Assembly (NCBI GenBank): GCA_007844125.1
Contig: CM017567.1
Span: forward strand, 41,135,027-41,199,026
Origin: Sinonovacula constricta
Lineage: Eukaryota > Mollusca > Bivalvia > Cardiida > Solecurtidae
Direction: 5' to 3'
DNA: 64,000 nucleotides
In this document: piece after piece, positions 38,201 through 44,032 of the stretch
Layout: each line of letters begins with the position of its first letter
Position numbering within the stretch: position 1 is the first letter of the stretch
The notes under the pieces: model-generated
What the model saw: only the letters and a program-made list of their open reading frames with translations
Told to the model about the DNA's origin: nothing
The model's database searches: none
Translations under genes and position numbers: made by a program

Positions 38201-40721
38201 AGTTTTTTCTTAGTTTTTATGCTAACGTTGGTTGAGTGTTTCATAATTCAATGTATTTTTATCAAGTTAAATATTTTTAATTATAGTGATTTTTGTTGTA
38301 TGCAAGCTTCTTTTGCCTATAAGCAGATATTTTTTAGTTTTTGGAGTAAGCTTAAACATCTTCTGAGTGTCGGTCATTGTTTTTGTACGAGCTTAACAAT
38401 ATGTTGCCATGGGCAACACAATAATTTTATGTGGATTTAAGGGTTGAGTTGTTGTAGAGATTGTTAATTTTTGTATTTACTCCTTTAGCAGAAAATACAG
38501 TGTTATAATGCTTCATGCAGGTGCAGCTGACCTAACAAAGTTAACTATTCTTAATGCGACAAAAAAAAGTTCTACCTTTTTTCACGATAGGACGTGAATT
38601 GAAAGGCGGGGTACTTAAGTTTAACAGTATCATCAAATGCTTTCATTAGTATGCCCAGTCTTTTTAAACTATAGATGCAAAATGTGATTACAAAATGCAA
38701 CATTAAATGGACATTAAATTGATAAATAACCCACCCTTAGAAAGTTTAGAGAAAGTCAGCTGGAAGACCTTCCCACGTTAAGTCCTTTGCCCCGAACCGG
38801 ACATGTACCCACGCCGTGAGAGGTTAAGCAGTCAGAGGGTTTTTAGTGTATAGAAATACAGCATCCAGTGAAATGTGATGGGATGTAACCAGTTACCACA
38901 TATGTCACCACTGTTCTCACACCGGATTATGGGTTATGTTTTACTGTACTACTCGACTCTTAACCTGCTTATGTCCATAACATTGAATGCAGACTTGTGT
39001 ATTTTGAGAAAAGATGGTTTATCTTGCAAATAATAGTTTACATTAGTTTATCTACATCGACCTACAATGTAATGAGACATTAATGAGTAGACTCCCCTGA
39101 ATAATCCCTGAATGCAAGTAGGTCCTTTCATTTGTTTTAACCGGCCGCAATAGCTCAGATGGTAGAGCGTCGGCTTGCGGATCGGGAGGTCGTGGGTTCG
39201 AACCCCGGCCGGGTCATACCAAAGACTTTAAAGTTGGTAGTAGTGGCTTCCCTCCTAACGCTCGGGGCTACGGGGACAGCATTATGCCTGACTCGTTATG
39301 CACCTCATAAGTGCCCCTGTGCTGTAATGATAGAAATGTCACTGCGCAGTATCGGCAAAAATGCCGGCTAATCCCATCCCATCCCTCATTTGTTTTACTC
39401 GGTTTTTATGCTTGTGCTCTGTGGAGTGTATGTTGACTTTTCTGCCTTTCTTGTGTTACCCAGGTTAGCTGTCATCAGCAAACAGTTCTATTTTCCATTT
39501 TAAATAAACCATCTCTGTAAGTATTTAAATGAATTTTCAGTTTATATTTATGCAAAAGCAAGAAATTCCACTGTTTGTACTTGAAATATCTACAAAAGAA
39601 GGGTGATAAAGAATTTCAACTGAAAAGACCTACCTAATGTTTGGAATACCTTGGATATTAACTAACAAGGGAGACAATGTCCATTTCAACAATGAAACCC
39701 ATTGTCTCAAAATGCAACTACTTTTCCTTGAAGCAGCAAGTACCACAGTGCCTGCATGCAGTGCATTTGTTTACAGGCTTATTTTGTCACAGTAATGAAA
39801 TATTTTATTTTTCTCTGTATTTCAGGTGCAGACCTCTCCAGCCTTCTCGAGTTACCCTTCAATCGGTTTCTGCGGGCCTCTGTTCCTAAACCCTTCCAGA
39901 TTGTGTTCCCAAAGCTGATCAGACAGAAAAATGAGGAGCCAGTCTCGACAAGGGAACATATCATAGGTCACCATGTGAGTCTTAAAAATGTTTTACCTTC
40001 ATCTACAACAAGCTTATTAATAAAAATTACAATTTATATAATGAAGCTATACCATATACTTGGAGTTCAGTCCCCTGTAGAACAATGTTCCTTCTATCAG
40101 TAAATGTTTGTGAAAAATGGTTTGATGTGCTAATTATCAGGTAATTTGGAGGTTTCAAGTTTATTTGATCATTTTCTTCAACAAACCTTACAAAAATATT
40201 TTAACTCCTGAGTTTGTCTTCATTAATATAGCCTATTTGTGACATCTTAAACATTACTTCATTGTTATTAAAAATTATTACTAAGGAAAACACTGTTGCC
40301 AGAATTAAATTCTTGTTAAACCTTGTCTCCCTGTTTTTTGAGAGAAATGGGTAAAAGTCAACTATGATCCCTTACTAATGAACAAAAGTGTGATATGTCT
40401 CAAACAGCAACCAGGTGGTGCTCAACAGAGGTTATCATAGCCTTTAGGGGCATATTTGAATGGTCATTTACCTTTACTCAGAGGTGGTGCTGCGCAGAGG
40501 TTAAATGCACTGAAAACTTATGGGGGGTAAATAAAATTGTTGCTGCTGTGAGGTTGTTGCTGCTCAGAGGTGCCCTTTAGAGAGGTTTTACTTTATTTTT
40601 CGTTGAATTTATTTTCTTTATTTGTTGCTTTGTTTCAGGGAATATATGAACACTATGAACAGGTGGCATTCCAAGTTGTGATTGACAAGAAAAAACACAA
40701 ACTGAAACTTGAGAGAAATGA
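13217..40721 (+). CDS. ADAM-family metalloprotease, 5' part: join(13217..13298, 39826..39974, 40639..40721), continues past window
   Basis: N-terminal 104 residues of a membrane or secreted protease precursor. Residues 1-24 form a signal peptide (MWRLFPCLFACVIGIIVCPE). Residues about 30-104 match the reprolysin propeptide pattern: an FQIVFPKL strand, a charged loop with KNEEPVS, then YEQVAFQVVID and KLKLERNE. The last motif resembles HLERNE in vertebrate ADAM9/12/19-type proteins. ADAMs are shed or membrane-bound zinc proteases whose propeptide keeps them latent in the secretory pathway. Splice phases agree (phase 1, 0, 2) with canonical donors and acceptors. Protease, disintegrin, Cys-rich and transmembrane regions were not found and must lie beyond 64000. 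The family is inferred from recalled pattern, and the exact member is not assigned. Confidence 0.75.
13299..14161 (+). other. ADAM intron 1, first part: AT-rich, no repeat recognised
   Basis: Start of the 26,527-base intron 1 (13299-39825). Very AT-rich; the 60-codon frame at 13667 has no recognisable features. Confidence 0.55.
14162..14221. repeat. TA dinucleotide microsatellite
   Basis: About 30 uninterrupted TA units. Confidence 0.97.
14222..17332 (+). other. ADAM intron 1: unique-looking sequence with a GC-richer island at 14560-14960
   Basis: Mostly AT-rich with no recognised family. The stretch 14560-14960 is clearly richer in G and C, with short inverted or direct motifs such as GGATTTTATCC and a GATA-type TGATAAGA at about 14858. 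Overlapping minus-strand frames there show no protein features. The island could be regulatory, which cannot be tested from sequence alone. Confidence 0.4.
17333..17830 (+). mobile_element. MITE A, copy 3 (complete, 498 bp)
   Basis: TTAA flanks at 17333 and 17827. The left end is AGGTGGTATCCGACAGTTTG and the right end GGCAAACTGTCATATACCACC. This is one of the best-preserved copies and a good reference for the family. Confidence 0.88.
18061..18330 (+). mobile_element. SINE B, copy 1, with 10-bp target duplication
   Basis: The target duplication ACAGTATTCA is at 18061-18070 and 18321-18330. The element starts inside the tRNA-like head (A box missing), keeps the B box GGTTCGAACCC at about 18090, then the body CTTTAAAGTTGGTAGTAGTG, GGGGCTAAGGGGACAGC and GGCACCTCATAAGTGCCCC. 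It ends in four ATCCC units (18301-18320). 5' truncation with a target duplication is the signature of LINE-driven retrotransposition. Confidence 0.9.
18336..18540. mobile_element. 195-bp MITE with CATAT target duplication
   Basis: The ends CAAGGCTTTTTTTC (18341) and GGAAAAAAGCCTTG (ending 18535) are inverted. They are flanked by CATAT at 18336-18340 and 18536-18540. The interior is non-coding; the 102- and 61-codon frames are incidental. It sits five bases after the target duplication of SINE B copy 1. Confidence 0.75.
18541..20792 (+). other. ADAM intron 1: no recognised element
   Basis: AT-rich with scattered short frames. A minus-strand frame at 20033-20272 (79 codons) has an unremarkable composition and no recognised motif. 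A CCAAT-like stretch at 18570 resembles 645. Confidence 0.45.
20793..20990 (+). repeat. Dispersed repeat K, copy 1
   Basis: Matches 52815-52995 in reverse complement. Shared blocks include AAACCATTCACAATC, AGCAGAATCTGCA, GACTGGTTCAGCCTTAAATC, ACAAGTTGAACATACATTTA and CTATGAATGAAA. Ends and type are unknown. Confidence 0.75.
20991..22539 (+). other. ADAM intron 1: nothing recognised
   Basis: A fragment of the GATCAGGATCTGC-type motif lies near 21170. Otherwise there is AT-rich sequence without supported features. Confidence 0.45.
22540..22895 (+). mobile_element. SINE D, copy 1, split by SINE B
   Basis: The left part (22540-22607) reads GGTTTTCCAGCTAACC ... TTCTTCCACCCAGACATAAG. The right part (22805-22895) reads GGGGTCTTCCTCCACC ... 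AGCTGGAAGTCACC ... AATGATCATAGTAATG. Together they match uninterrupted copies at 27580 and 51290. The insertion between them is SINE B copy 2. Confidence 0.75.
22608..22804 (+). mobile_element. SINE B, copy 2, inserted in SINE D
   Basis: A 5'-truncated copy starting near CCTTAAAGTTGGTAGTAGTG and ending ATCCCATCC. It is flanked by CAGACATAA (22599) and CAGATATAA (22805), an 8-of-9 match interpreted as an aged target duplication. SINE B therefore moved after this SINE D copy was in place. Confidence 0.8.
22896..23760 (+). other. ADAM intron 1: nothing recognised
   Basis: Includes a GATCAGG-type fragment near 23036 and a slightly CpG-richer stretch at 23395-23520. No gene is supported. Confidence 0.45.
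23761..24475 (-). mobile_element. MITE A, copy 4, rearranged or composite
   Basis: It begins TTAAAGGTGGTATCC at 23761 but lacks a clean opposite end. The internal block (GTGGTCTCTACTAAAAATAG ... ATTACCCAGATAAC ... AAGTGGTCACATGG ... GGCTCGGATAGGAAAC) occurs twice, at about 23940-24080 and 24240-24400. Either one copy was partly duplicated or two copies are fused. Confidence 0.65.
24478..24806 (+). mobile_element. SINE C, copy 1
   Basis: It has a B-box-like GGTTCAATCCCAGGCC and the body ACATACCAAAGTCATTG, CCTTGACTGGTTGGCCCGG, TGTCAGGATAATG and CTTCAAGTGGACATTGTC. The 3' end is GGGACAAAAAGTCCAATTAA then TAAACAAAAA. It shares its layout with copies at 26155, 51724, 59565 and, reversed, 61150. 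Confidence 0.8.
24807..25695 (+). other. ADAM intron 1: nothing recognised
   Basis: No supported gene or family. The 74-codon minus frame at 25304 shows no motif. Confidence 0.45.
25696..25770 (+). tRNA. tRNA-like sequence, probably SINE head or pseudogene
   Basis: The D arm is intact (GCTCAGTTGGTAGAGC) and a 7-bp acceptor stem, GCCTGTA/TAGAGGC, has one mismatch. The B box is degenerate (TTTTGAATTCC) and no regular 5-bp anticodon stem forms around TAGTATT. It is therefore unlikely to be a working tRNA gene. Confidence 0.45.
26108..26435 (+). mobile_element. SINE C, copy 2, preceded by short tandem duplication
   Basis: B box GGTTCGATCCCGGGCC, the body as in copy 1, and the 3' tail GGGACAATAAACCCAATAAA. 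Just upstream, a unit of about 40 bp containing AGTGGGAGAGTTCACATGTA is present twice (about 26108-26165), so the head region was duplicated. Confidence 0.8.
26436..26849 (+). other. ADAM intron 1: nothing recognised
   Basis: AT-rich spacer between SINE C and MITE A. Confidence 0.45.
26850..27441 (-). mobile_element. MITE A, copy 5 (about 590 bp)
   Basis: It starts TTAAAGGTGGTATCAGACAG and ends CAAACTGTCTGATACCACC. Both ends carry the subterminal sequence GACAGTTTGCCTATATC, so the inverted arms are longer here (about 35 bp) than in the forward copies. The interior is in reverse orientation with GTCACAGCGGATGACC and AAGTGGTCACATGG. Confidence 0.85.
27580..27780 (+). mobile_element. SINE D, copy 2
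   Basis: It runs GTGTAGGTTCAAGTGCCG, GGAAAGGTCTTCCAGCTGAC, GGTGGTTCTATCCAGGC, GGGGTCTTCCTCAACC, AATTAGCTGGACATTGC and AATGATCATAATTGC. This uninterrupted copy shows what copy 1 looked like before SINE B inserted. Confidence 0.8.
28165..28225 (+). repeat. Retroposon 3'-end fragment I, copy 1
   Basis: ATATGACCTGTTAAATGTTG then GTGTGCTGTAAAACC matches 47540-47620. It looks like the 3' end of a SINE or LINE. Confidence 0.55.
28395..28480 (+). repeat. SINE C 3' fragment
   Basis: ACAGTAAAGGCAGCACTGTA and GCTTCAAATAACTGAAATAC match the 3' third of SINE C only. Confidence 0.55.
28600..28760 (+). mobile_element. SINE D, copy 3
   Basis: B-box-like GGGTTCGAGTACC, then GATTTTCCAGCTAACC, GTGGTTCTACCTATTC and TCTCCACCAATTATTAGC. 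It is moderately diverged. Confidence 0.65.
28761..29714 (+). other. ADAM intron 1: mostly unrecognised; GC-richer stretch 29240-29560
   Basis: 29240-29560 is richer in GC than its surroundings and contains TGACTCA at 29466 (AP-1-type site). A 64-codon frame at 29380 has no motif. It is a candidate regulatory segment with no direct evidence. Confidence 0.35.
29715..29791 (-). tRNA. tRNA-like sequence followed by a T7 run, probable tRNA pseudogene
   Basis: On the minus strand it reads GCGGCCCAGTTAGCTCCGTC ... GGTTCGAATCC ... GGCTGCCA, with acceptor pairing GCGGCCC/TGGCTGC nearly complete. It is followed by TTTTTTTC, a typical Pol III terminator. The T stem has mismatches, the D arm is irregular and the anticodon loop (CGCCGTA) lacks U33, so it is probably a pseudogene or free-standing SINE head. 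Confidence 0.4.
29792..30504 (+). other. ADAM intron 1: nothing recognised
   Basis: A 17-bp unit, CACCTCCCATGTTCGCT, is duplicated at about 30200-30232. Otherwise unremarkable. Confidence 0.45.
30505..30590 (-). repeat. SINE D fragment, copy 4
   Basis: AAGATCCCAGACAAATGTCT, GTAGATCCACTGATGCAC and AGGTTAGCTGTAAGACC match the reverse complement of the SINE D middle. Confidence 0.6.
30733..30950 (+). repeat. Dispersed repeat H, copy 1 (empty site for SINE B)
   Basis: CTCCCCTGAATAATCCCTGA, TTTTCATTTGTTTTACTTGG, TTTTTATGCTTGTGCTC and GTATGTTGACTTTC match 39066-39127 and 39398 onward, but with no SINE B between them. Another copy is at 62725. Confidence 0.8.
30951..32388 (+). other. ADAM intron 1: nothing recognised
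   Basis: A GATCTCGC-type dispersed fragment lies near 31285-31350. No gene is supported. Confidence 0.45.
32389..32867 (+). mobile_element. MITE A, copy 6 (479 bp)
   Basis: TTAA flanks at 32389 and 32864. Left end AGGTGGTATCATATCAC, right end GGCAGACTGTTAGATACCACC. Confidence 0.85.
32868..33537 (+). other. ADAM intron 1: nothing recognised
   Basis: AT-rich, with a slightly GC-richer part at 33145-33300. No feature is supported. Confidence 0.45.
33538..33600 (-). repeat. SINE D fragment, copy 5
   Basis: CAGAAGACCCTTGATAAAAT, TGGGCAGAACCACTGAAGG and CAGCTGGAACACC match the reverse complement of SINE D. Confidence 0.6.
34432..34668 (-). mobile_element. SINE D, copy 6, with tRNA-like head
   Basis: On the minus strand it begins GCGTGGCGCCCGTGGCGTAG then TGGTAGAGTC (A-box region) and has B box GGTTCAAGTCCC. 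The body follows with CAGCTGACCTGTGGTGCGCC, GGTTCTTCCCAGAC, GAGGTCTTCTTCCACC and ATAATGATCATAATTGG. This is the most complete member and shows that SINE D is tRNA-derived. The 125-codon frame over it is incidental. Confidence 0.85.
34669..35689 (+). other. ADAM intron 1: nothing recognised
   Basis: AT-rich, with T runs near 35005-35025. No supported feature. Confidence 0.45.
35690..35945 (+). mobile_element. SINE-like family G, copy 2
   Basis: CCATCAGGAAATGTGAGG, TAGAGCTCTGTAAAATCAG, GCAGACTGACCGTTCCAAGG, CTGTCGGGTTTGCTC and CTTTGTCCTGTGCC match 48220-48530 and, from the middle on, 12080-12250. Confidence 0.75.
35946..36994 (+). other. ADAM intron 1: nothing recognised
   Basis: No supported feature. 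The minus 88-codon frame at 36073 is without motifs. Confidence 0.45.
36995..37110 (-). repeat. SINE D fragment, copy 7
   Basis: CTAATTGGTGGAGGAACATT, TGTCTGGGTAGAACCACTG and AGGTTGGTCAGCTTAAAAAT match the reverse complement of SINE D. It lies directly beside MITE A copy 7. Confidence 0.65.
37123..37600 (+). mobile_element. MITE A, copy 7 (478 bp)
   Basis: TTAA flanks at 37123 and 37597. Left end AGGTGGTATCTGACAGTTTG, right end TAACTGTAAGGTACCACC. The interior is well conserved. Confidence 0.87.
37601..38751 (+). other. ADAM intron 1: nothing recognised
   Basis: T-rich stretch at about 38020-38360. No supported feature. Confidence 0.45.
38752..38840 (-). repeat. SINE D fragment, copy 8
   Basis: GTCAGCTGGAAGACCTTCCC, TAAGTCCTTTGCCCCGAACC and GAGAGGTTAAGCAGTCAGAG match the head and middle of copy 6 in reverse complement. 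Confidence 0.65.
39066..39710 (+). repeat. Dispersed repeat H, copy 2, interrupted by SINE B
   Basis: 39066-39127 and 39398-39710 form one repeat split by SINE B. The right part shares TTTCAACTGAAAAGACCTAC, TACCTTGGATATTAACTA and GGGAGACAATGTCC with copy 3 (62725-63095). It ends about 115 bases before ADAM exon 2. Confidence 0.8.
39128..39397 (+). mobile_element. SINE B, copy 3, with tRNA-like head and 12-bp target duplication
   Basis: Target duplication TCATTTGTTTTA at 39128-39139 and 39386-39397. The 246-bp element has a nearly perfect tRNA-like head: A box TAGCTCAGATGGTAGAGCG and B box GGTTCGAACCC. The body follows, with about 46 bp missing relative to copy 1 after CTGACTCGT, and then three ATCCC units. 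The exact duplication suggests a fairly recent insertion. Confidence 0.93.
39826..39974 (+). CDS. ADAM coding exon 2 (propeptide)
   Basis: Residues 28-77, following acceptor TCTCTGTATTTCAG and preceding donor GTGAGT. It encodes PKPFQIVFPKLIRQKNEEPV, the first propeptide strand and loop. It ends in phase 0 after His-His. Frames running upstream of the acceptor are intronic. Confidence 0.8.
39975..40638 (+). other. ADAM intron 2 (664 bp)
   Basis: Canonical GTGAGT donor and TTTGTTTCAG acceptor. No repeat family was recognised. Confidence 0.75.
40639..40721 (+). CDS. ADAM coding exon 3 (propeptide)
   Basis: 27 codons plus two bases, encoding GIYEHYEQVAFQVVIDKKKH then KLKLERNE, before the consensus donor GTAAGT at 40722. 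The next exon should start in phase 2 and encode something like LLxxxF and then a Cys-containing propeptide segment. None was found up to 64000. Confidence 0.8.
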
Positions 40722-41357
40722 GTAAGTTTCCTTGTAATTGCATTTATATTGACCCATTTCCTTGGTCTTTAAGTAAGAATTCTTTATTTGATTAACTGTC
40801 TGTTCTGCATAACTGATTTTCATATCACAGAATTTTTTTAATTTTATTTTGGGAATCACAGTTACTGTGAAACCTATGAATATTATTTCGTAACATTTGT
40901 GAAACTTCCTTACATTTCCTTGTAAAAATATGGCAATTTTGTAACTTGTAAAATATGACCTGTTAACTGTGAGTTGAATATTCAAAGAAATATTATCAAG
41001 TAATTATATTTATCACATAACCTTCTGCTTGTCCGTGAGCTAATACTCCTGCATTATTTTTGGTAACACCTAGCTAGTTATCATAGTGTGTAGTGTATAT
41101 GTTAATTCCTGATCACTTTGTTGTCGCCATTTTATGCATTTTGTTGGACAATTTCATTTTAATTATCAAAAAAATAACATTATAGTGATTTTTTAAAACA
41201 AATTCATGAAAAATGGTCCAGTAAAGAGTGGAACTATTTTGGTGTGTGGATTCTCTCAAATCCAGTTACTCATATCAAGGTAAACTGTTCATGCTATAGA
41301 AAGATGATGCATTATAAAACAAAAAACAGCTGATGTTTTGGATATGTGATAAATAGA
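40722..41357 (+). other. ADAM intron 3, first part: nothing recognised
   Basis: Start of an intron of more than 23 kb. AT-rich; the 110-codon minus frame at 40653-40985 overlaps exon 3 antisense and is not a gene. Confidence 0.5.
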
Positions 41358-41488
41358 ATCTAATATTCGTGTTAATTAGATACTGAAAATATTAAACTCG
41401 TTGTCTTAAGTGATATTAAACTCGGCAGAGCCTCATTTCGTCCAACTCGTTTAATATTTTCAGTATCTAAATAACACGAATATCAGAT
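41358..41488. repeat. Palindromic foldback element with about 40-bp arms
   Basis: ATTCGTGTTAATTAGATACT then GAAAATATTAAACTCG (41365-41400) pairs with CGTTTAATATTTTCAGTATC then TAAATAACACGAATAT (41448-41484). The centre contains CTCGGCAGAGCCTCATTTCG. It would form a long hairpin in DNA or RNA. The coding potential is nil. Confidence 0.75.
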
Positions 41489-41731
41489 CCTCTATGTACT
41501 GATGTGTGAGAGTTGAAAATTAAGAAAGAGGAAAGAATATAAAATAGTGAGAAGTTGAACGAGATCAGAAAGTGTTAAGCAGTGAGAATAGTTTTGCTTC
41601 AGCCTGGAAATATATGTAGTCTTGCATGGTGCTGCTTTCATTTACTCTCTTAAAATTAAAAAAATTGCAAGAAATGACTGACAGTTTAAAAAATAATGCT
41701 GACTGAAAAGTCTGTTGTGAACTTTTGCCAG

Positions 41732-41840
41732 GAGCAAGTATGAGCAAATTGATCGGACTACATTTTCTGACACAAAGGCTTGGAGTTGCTGGAATGTTGC
41801 TAGTGCAAGCTATTCCATGAAGCTGATCAATGATGCATAA
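41732..41840 (+). CDS. Candidate alternative last exon of the ADAM gene
   Basis: After TGAACTTTTGCCAG the sequence stays open in the phase required by exon 3 for 35 codons plus the shared one, then stops (TAA 41838). AATAAA follows at 41935-41940. Use of it would give a short secreted protein of about 140 residues with signal peptide and propeptide start only. The added residues (SKYEQIDRTTFSDTKAW...) do not resemble the ADAM propeptide, so this may be chance. Confidence 0.15.
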
Positions 41841-42049
41841 AAACCAAGCCCTTTAATGACCATGATCATGCAACCTTGGCATAAAAGGGCTTGAAAAATG
41901 TTTACAGGGACAAAAAATCGATACTTCCTTTGTCAATAAAACAGTTTTTAGAATGTCATTTCATTCAAGCCTCGTGAAAGTATCTTTTTGTTTAAAGTAC
42001 ATGTAATTACATGTGCTTAAGTAATGAAATATTTTTAATCGTCTGTAGT

Positions 42050-42162
42050 CAAAGTCTTAAATACCAACATTCAAAGCTATAAAAGGCTTAAATATCGTGA
42101 TTCTTAAAAAATGAGTCTGAAATACCCGGATTCTTAACAGAATAGGCTAAATACCCTGAATC
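42050..42162 (+). repeat. Left remnant of the 60-bp minisatellite
   Basis: About two degenerate units with AATAGGCTAAATACCCTGAATC, continuing as 44033-44390 on the other side of MITE A copy 8. Confidence 0.7.
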
Positions 42163-42475
42163 TTAAAGGTAGTATTCAACAGTTTGGTCCAAAAATATTT
42201 TCATTAAACAACCAAATAAATCATTGCTAGCTGAAAAGATCCCCCATTTCAAATATGTATTTCCTATCTGATCCACGCTGCACAGTTAGCTATTGTTCAA
42301 GTAAGAAAACCACGGGATCATTTATGTTTAAGCTCATCCACATCATCCATTTTGACGCTGATATCTATTTTTAGCAGAAATCACAGTCCTTCTTATTTAT
42401 AGATTTGAAAAGGATGAACATTTTAAGTGTTGATTAATGAGTTTTACTGTCCTTAAATTGAGATACTGTTTAAAA

Positions 42476-42812
42476 TCATCTAAGCTTAGACTTAAGTATG
42501 ATCTTTCTGTAGAAATTGTGCAGAAATACCCTCCCAGAAAGGTCAGATATTGTTACACATATAGGGATTATTCTAGAGCTCAAAAAGGGGCAGGGTGACA
42601 CAAAAAAGTGGCAGGGTGGCACAAAAAAGGGGCAGGGGGCTTTCTGCGCGTCGGACAGGGTAAAAATGGCACAATAAATCTTTCTTTGTGTGGTAGTGGA
42701 TGAAGAAGCGGGAATGGTTTCAGCAGCAGCTGTCTGGAAGGTCAGAGGGGATTTAGGAGTTGAGGATGCACCGATTAATTGGTGCTCATCATTATGGTTT
42801 GCTGTGTCATTG
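42476..42812 (-). pseudogene. Exon-like segment on the minus strand of the hAT-like element
   Basis: TTAATTTTCAG on the minus strand precedes an open stretch reading NDTANHNDEHQLIGASSTPK and a Ser/Thr-rich run. It then passes through the GGGGCAG array into host MITE sequence, where it stops. It could be a relic of an element-encoded exon. No domain was recognised. Confidence 0.25.
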
Positions 42813-43995
42813 CTGAAAATTAAGTAAAATTCATTCTGATTTCTTGCCCATATCATTGTATTTTATTCCTTTATAAAGACATAATACATGTAAATAAATA
42901 AAATACATAATTTGCTTTTTTATGTATTTTTTATAGATAAGTTGGGTAGATTATATAATTCAAAATCTTAGTACATGACATTTTCAAATTTCATAATTCG
43001 ATGTAAAAACCTTGTTACATTTAACTTCAAACGTGCGTGTATTCTCAAGACAAACATATCCGAAATGAGTTTGTCCGAATTAACGTACACTATTACCGTC
43101 TTCAAAACTAATATCTGTAAACAAAACACATGACTCTAAAGCAATCCAAGCACATTACCTTGCACGGGCAACCATAAACGAAGCGATACTAAGATTCGTT
43201 TTCTTAATTCTCGCTCGTTTTTTTTTCTTGATCAGCTAATTTACGTTTAAGGGATGGCATTTTGCAATGTCACGCGACCGTCGAAGTGCACGAGAATGAA
43301 CTTCCTCGAACTTTTAACGAATTAATAAACTATTAATTAATGATACGTGCGAATAACTTTTAATTTTACGTGTGAAAGCATACAGCAGAAACTTGAAAGC
43401 GGTTTTGCAATGACCTGAAGTGCCGTCATTATCGACCGCCGACAATTGTGATCTTCGCAGCAGAGTAGATACTCACTAATAAGTTTATTAACAACTTGTC
43501 TTTGTTTGTTACCGGTACTTTTTAAATTGATCCAGATTGTACTTTGATATGTTTGTGATTATACCATAATTATCATCAAAAGAACAAGACTCAAATACAG
43601 TGTTAACACAAGGCACTCTTCCCAGAAATATCGTGTACTGCCATAACAGACTTGGTGACGTACATCAAAGAAATAACTGTCGTGCCGCTGGATATCTCAA
43701 CACCGCAAAACAGGATGACTGGTCAACGCTCCTGTCTTTATTCTCGCTGCGCTCAGAAGTTGCAATATACGATAAATTTGCGTAACAGTGTCACATCCGG
43801 ATAACAGCGCCGAATCTAGCTGTGAATGACTGATTGATTGATCAAAAGTAAATAGGCGGTCTTAAAAAGGGCAAACGGGCGCTGTTTGTAGGCATTTAAG
43901 GGGCAAAAGGGCGGGGCTTAAAAGGGGCAGGGCGTGGCTTAAAAAGGGCAGGGCGGAGCGCCCTTCTATTCCGCGCTAAAATAATCCCTAACATA
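42557..43995. mobile_element. 1,429-bp hAT-like element nested in MITE A
   Basis: Inverted ends TAGGGATTATTCTAGAGC (42562) and GCGCTAAAATAATCCCTA (ending 43990), with a 5-bp target duplication ACATA at 42557-42561 and 43991-43995. The subterminal zones are arrays of GGGGCAG / AAAAAGGGGCAGGG on both sides. The interior (43000-43800) is CpG-rich. No complete transposase is present. TAGGG ends fit hAT; the 5-bp duplication is atypical for the standard 8-bp groups. Confidence 0.82.
43204..43260 (-). pseudogene. Short start-like frame in the hAT-like element
   Basis: Minus-strand ATG at 43260 opens MPSLKRKLADQEKKTSEN and then a stop. A run of nine A lies in the middle; without one A the frame would stay open toward a CAAG|GTAATG donor-like site at about 43162. 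It could be the degraded start of a transposase, but the resemblance is only general. Confidence 0.2.
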
Positions 43996-44032
43996 TTTGA
44001 TATATAAGGAAATCGTCAGAGACCACCTTTTA

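Larger units (their letters stand above)
42163..44032 (+). mobile_element. MITE A, copy 8, split by a hAT-like element
   Basis: Left part from TTAAAGGTAGTATTCAACAG to TATTGTTACACATA (42561). Right part from ACATATTTGATATATAAGG to AGACCACCTTTTA (44032). Removing the 1.43-kb insertion gives a normal copy of about 440 bp. It is itself inserted in a minisatellite. Confidence 0.8.
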
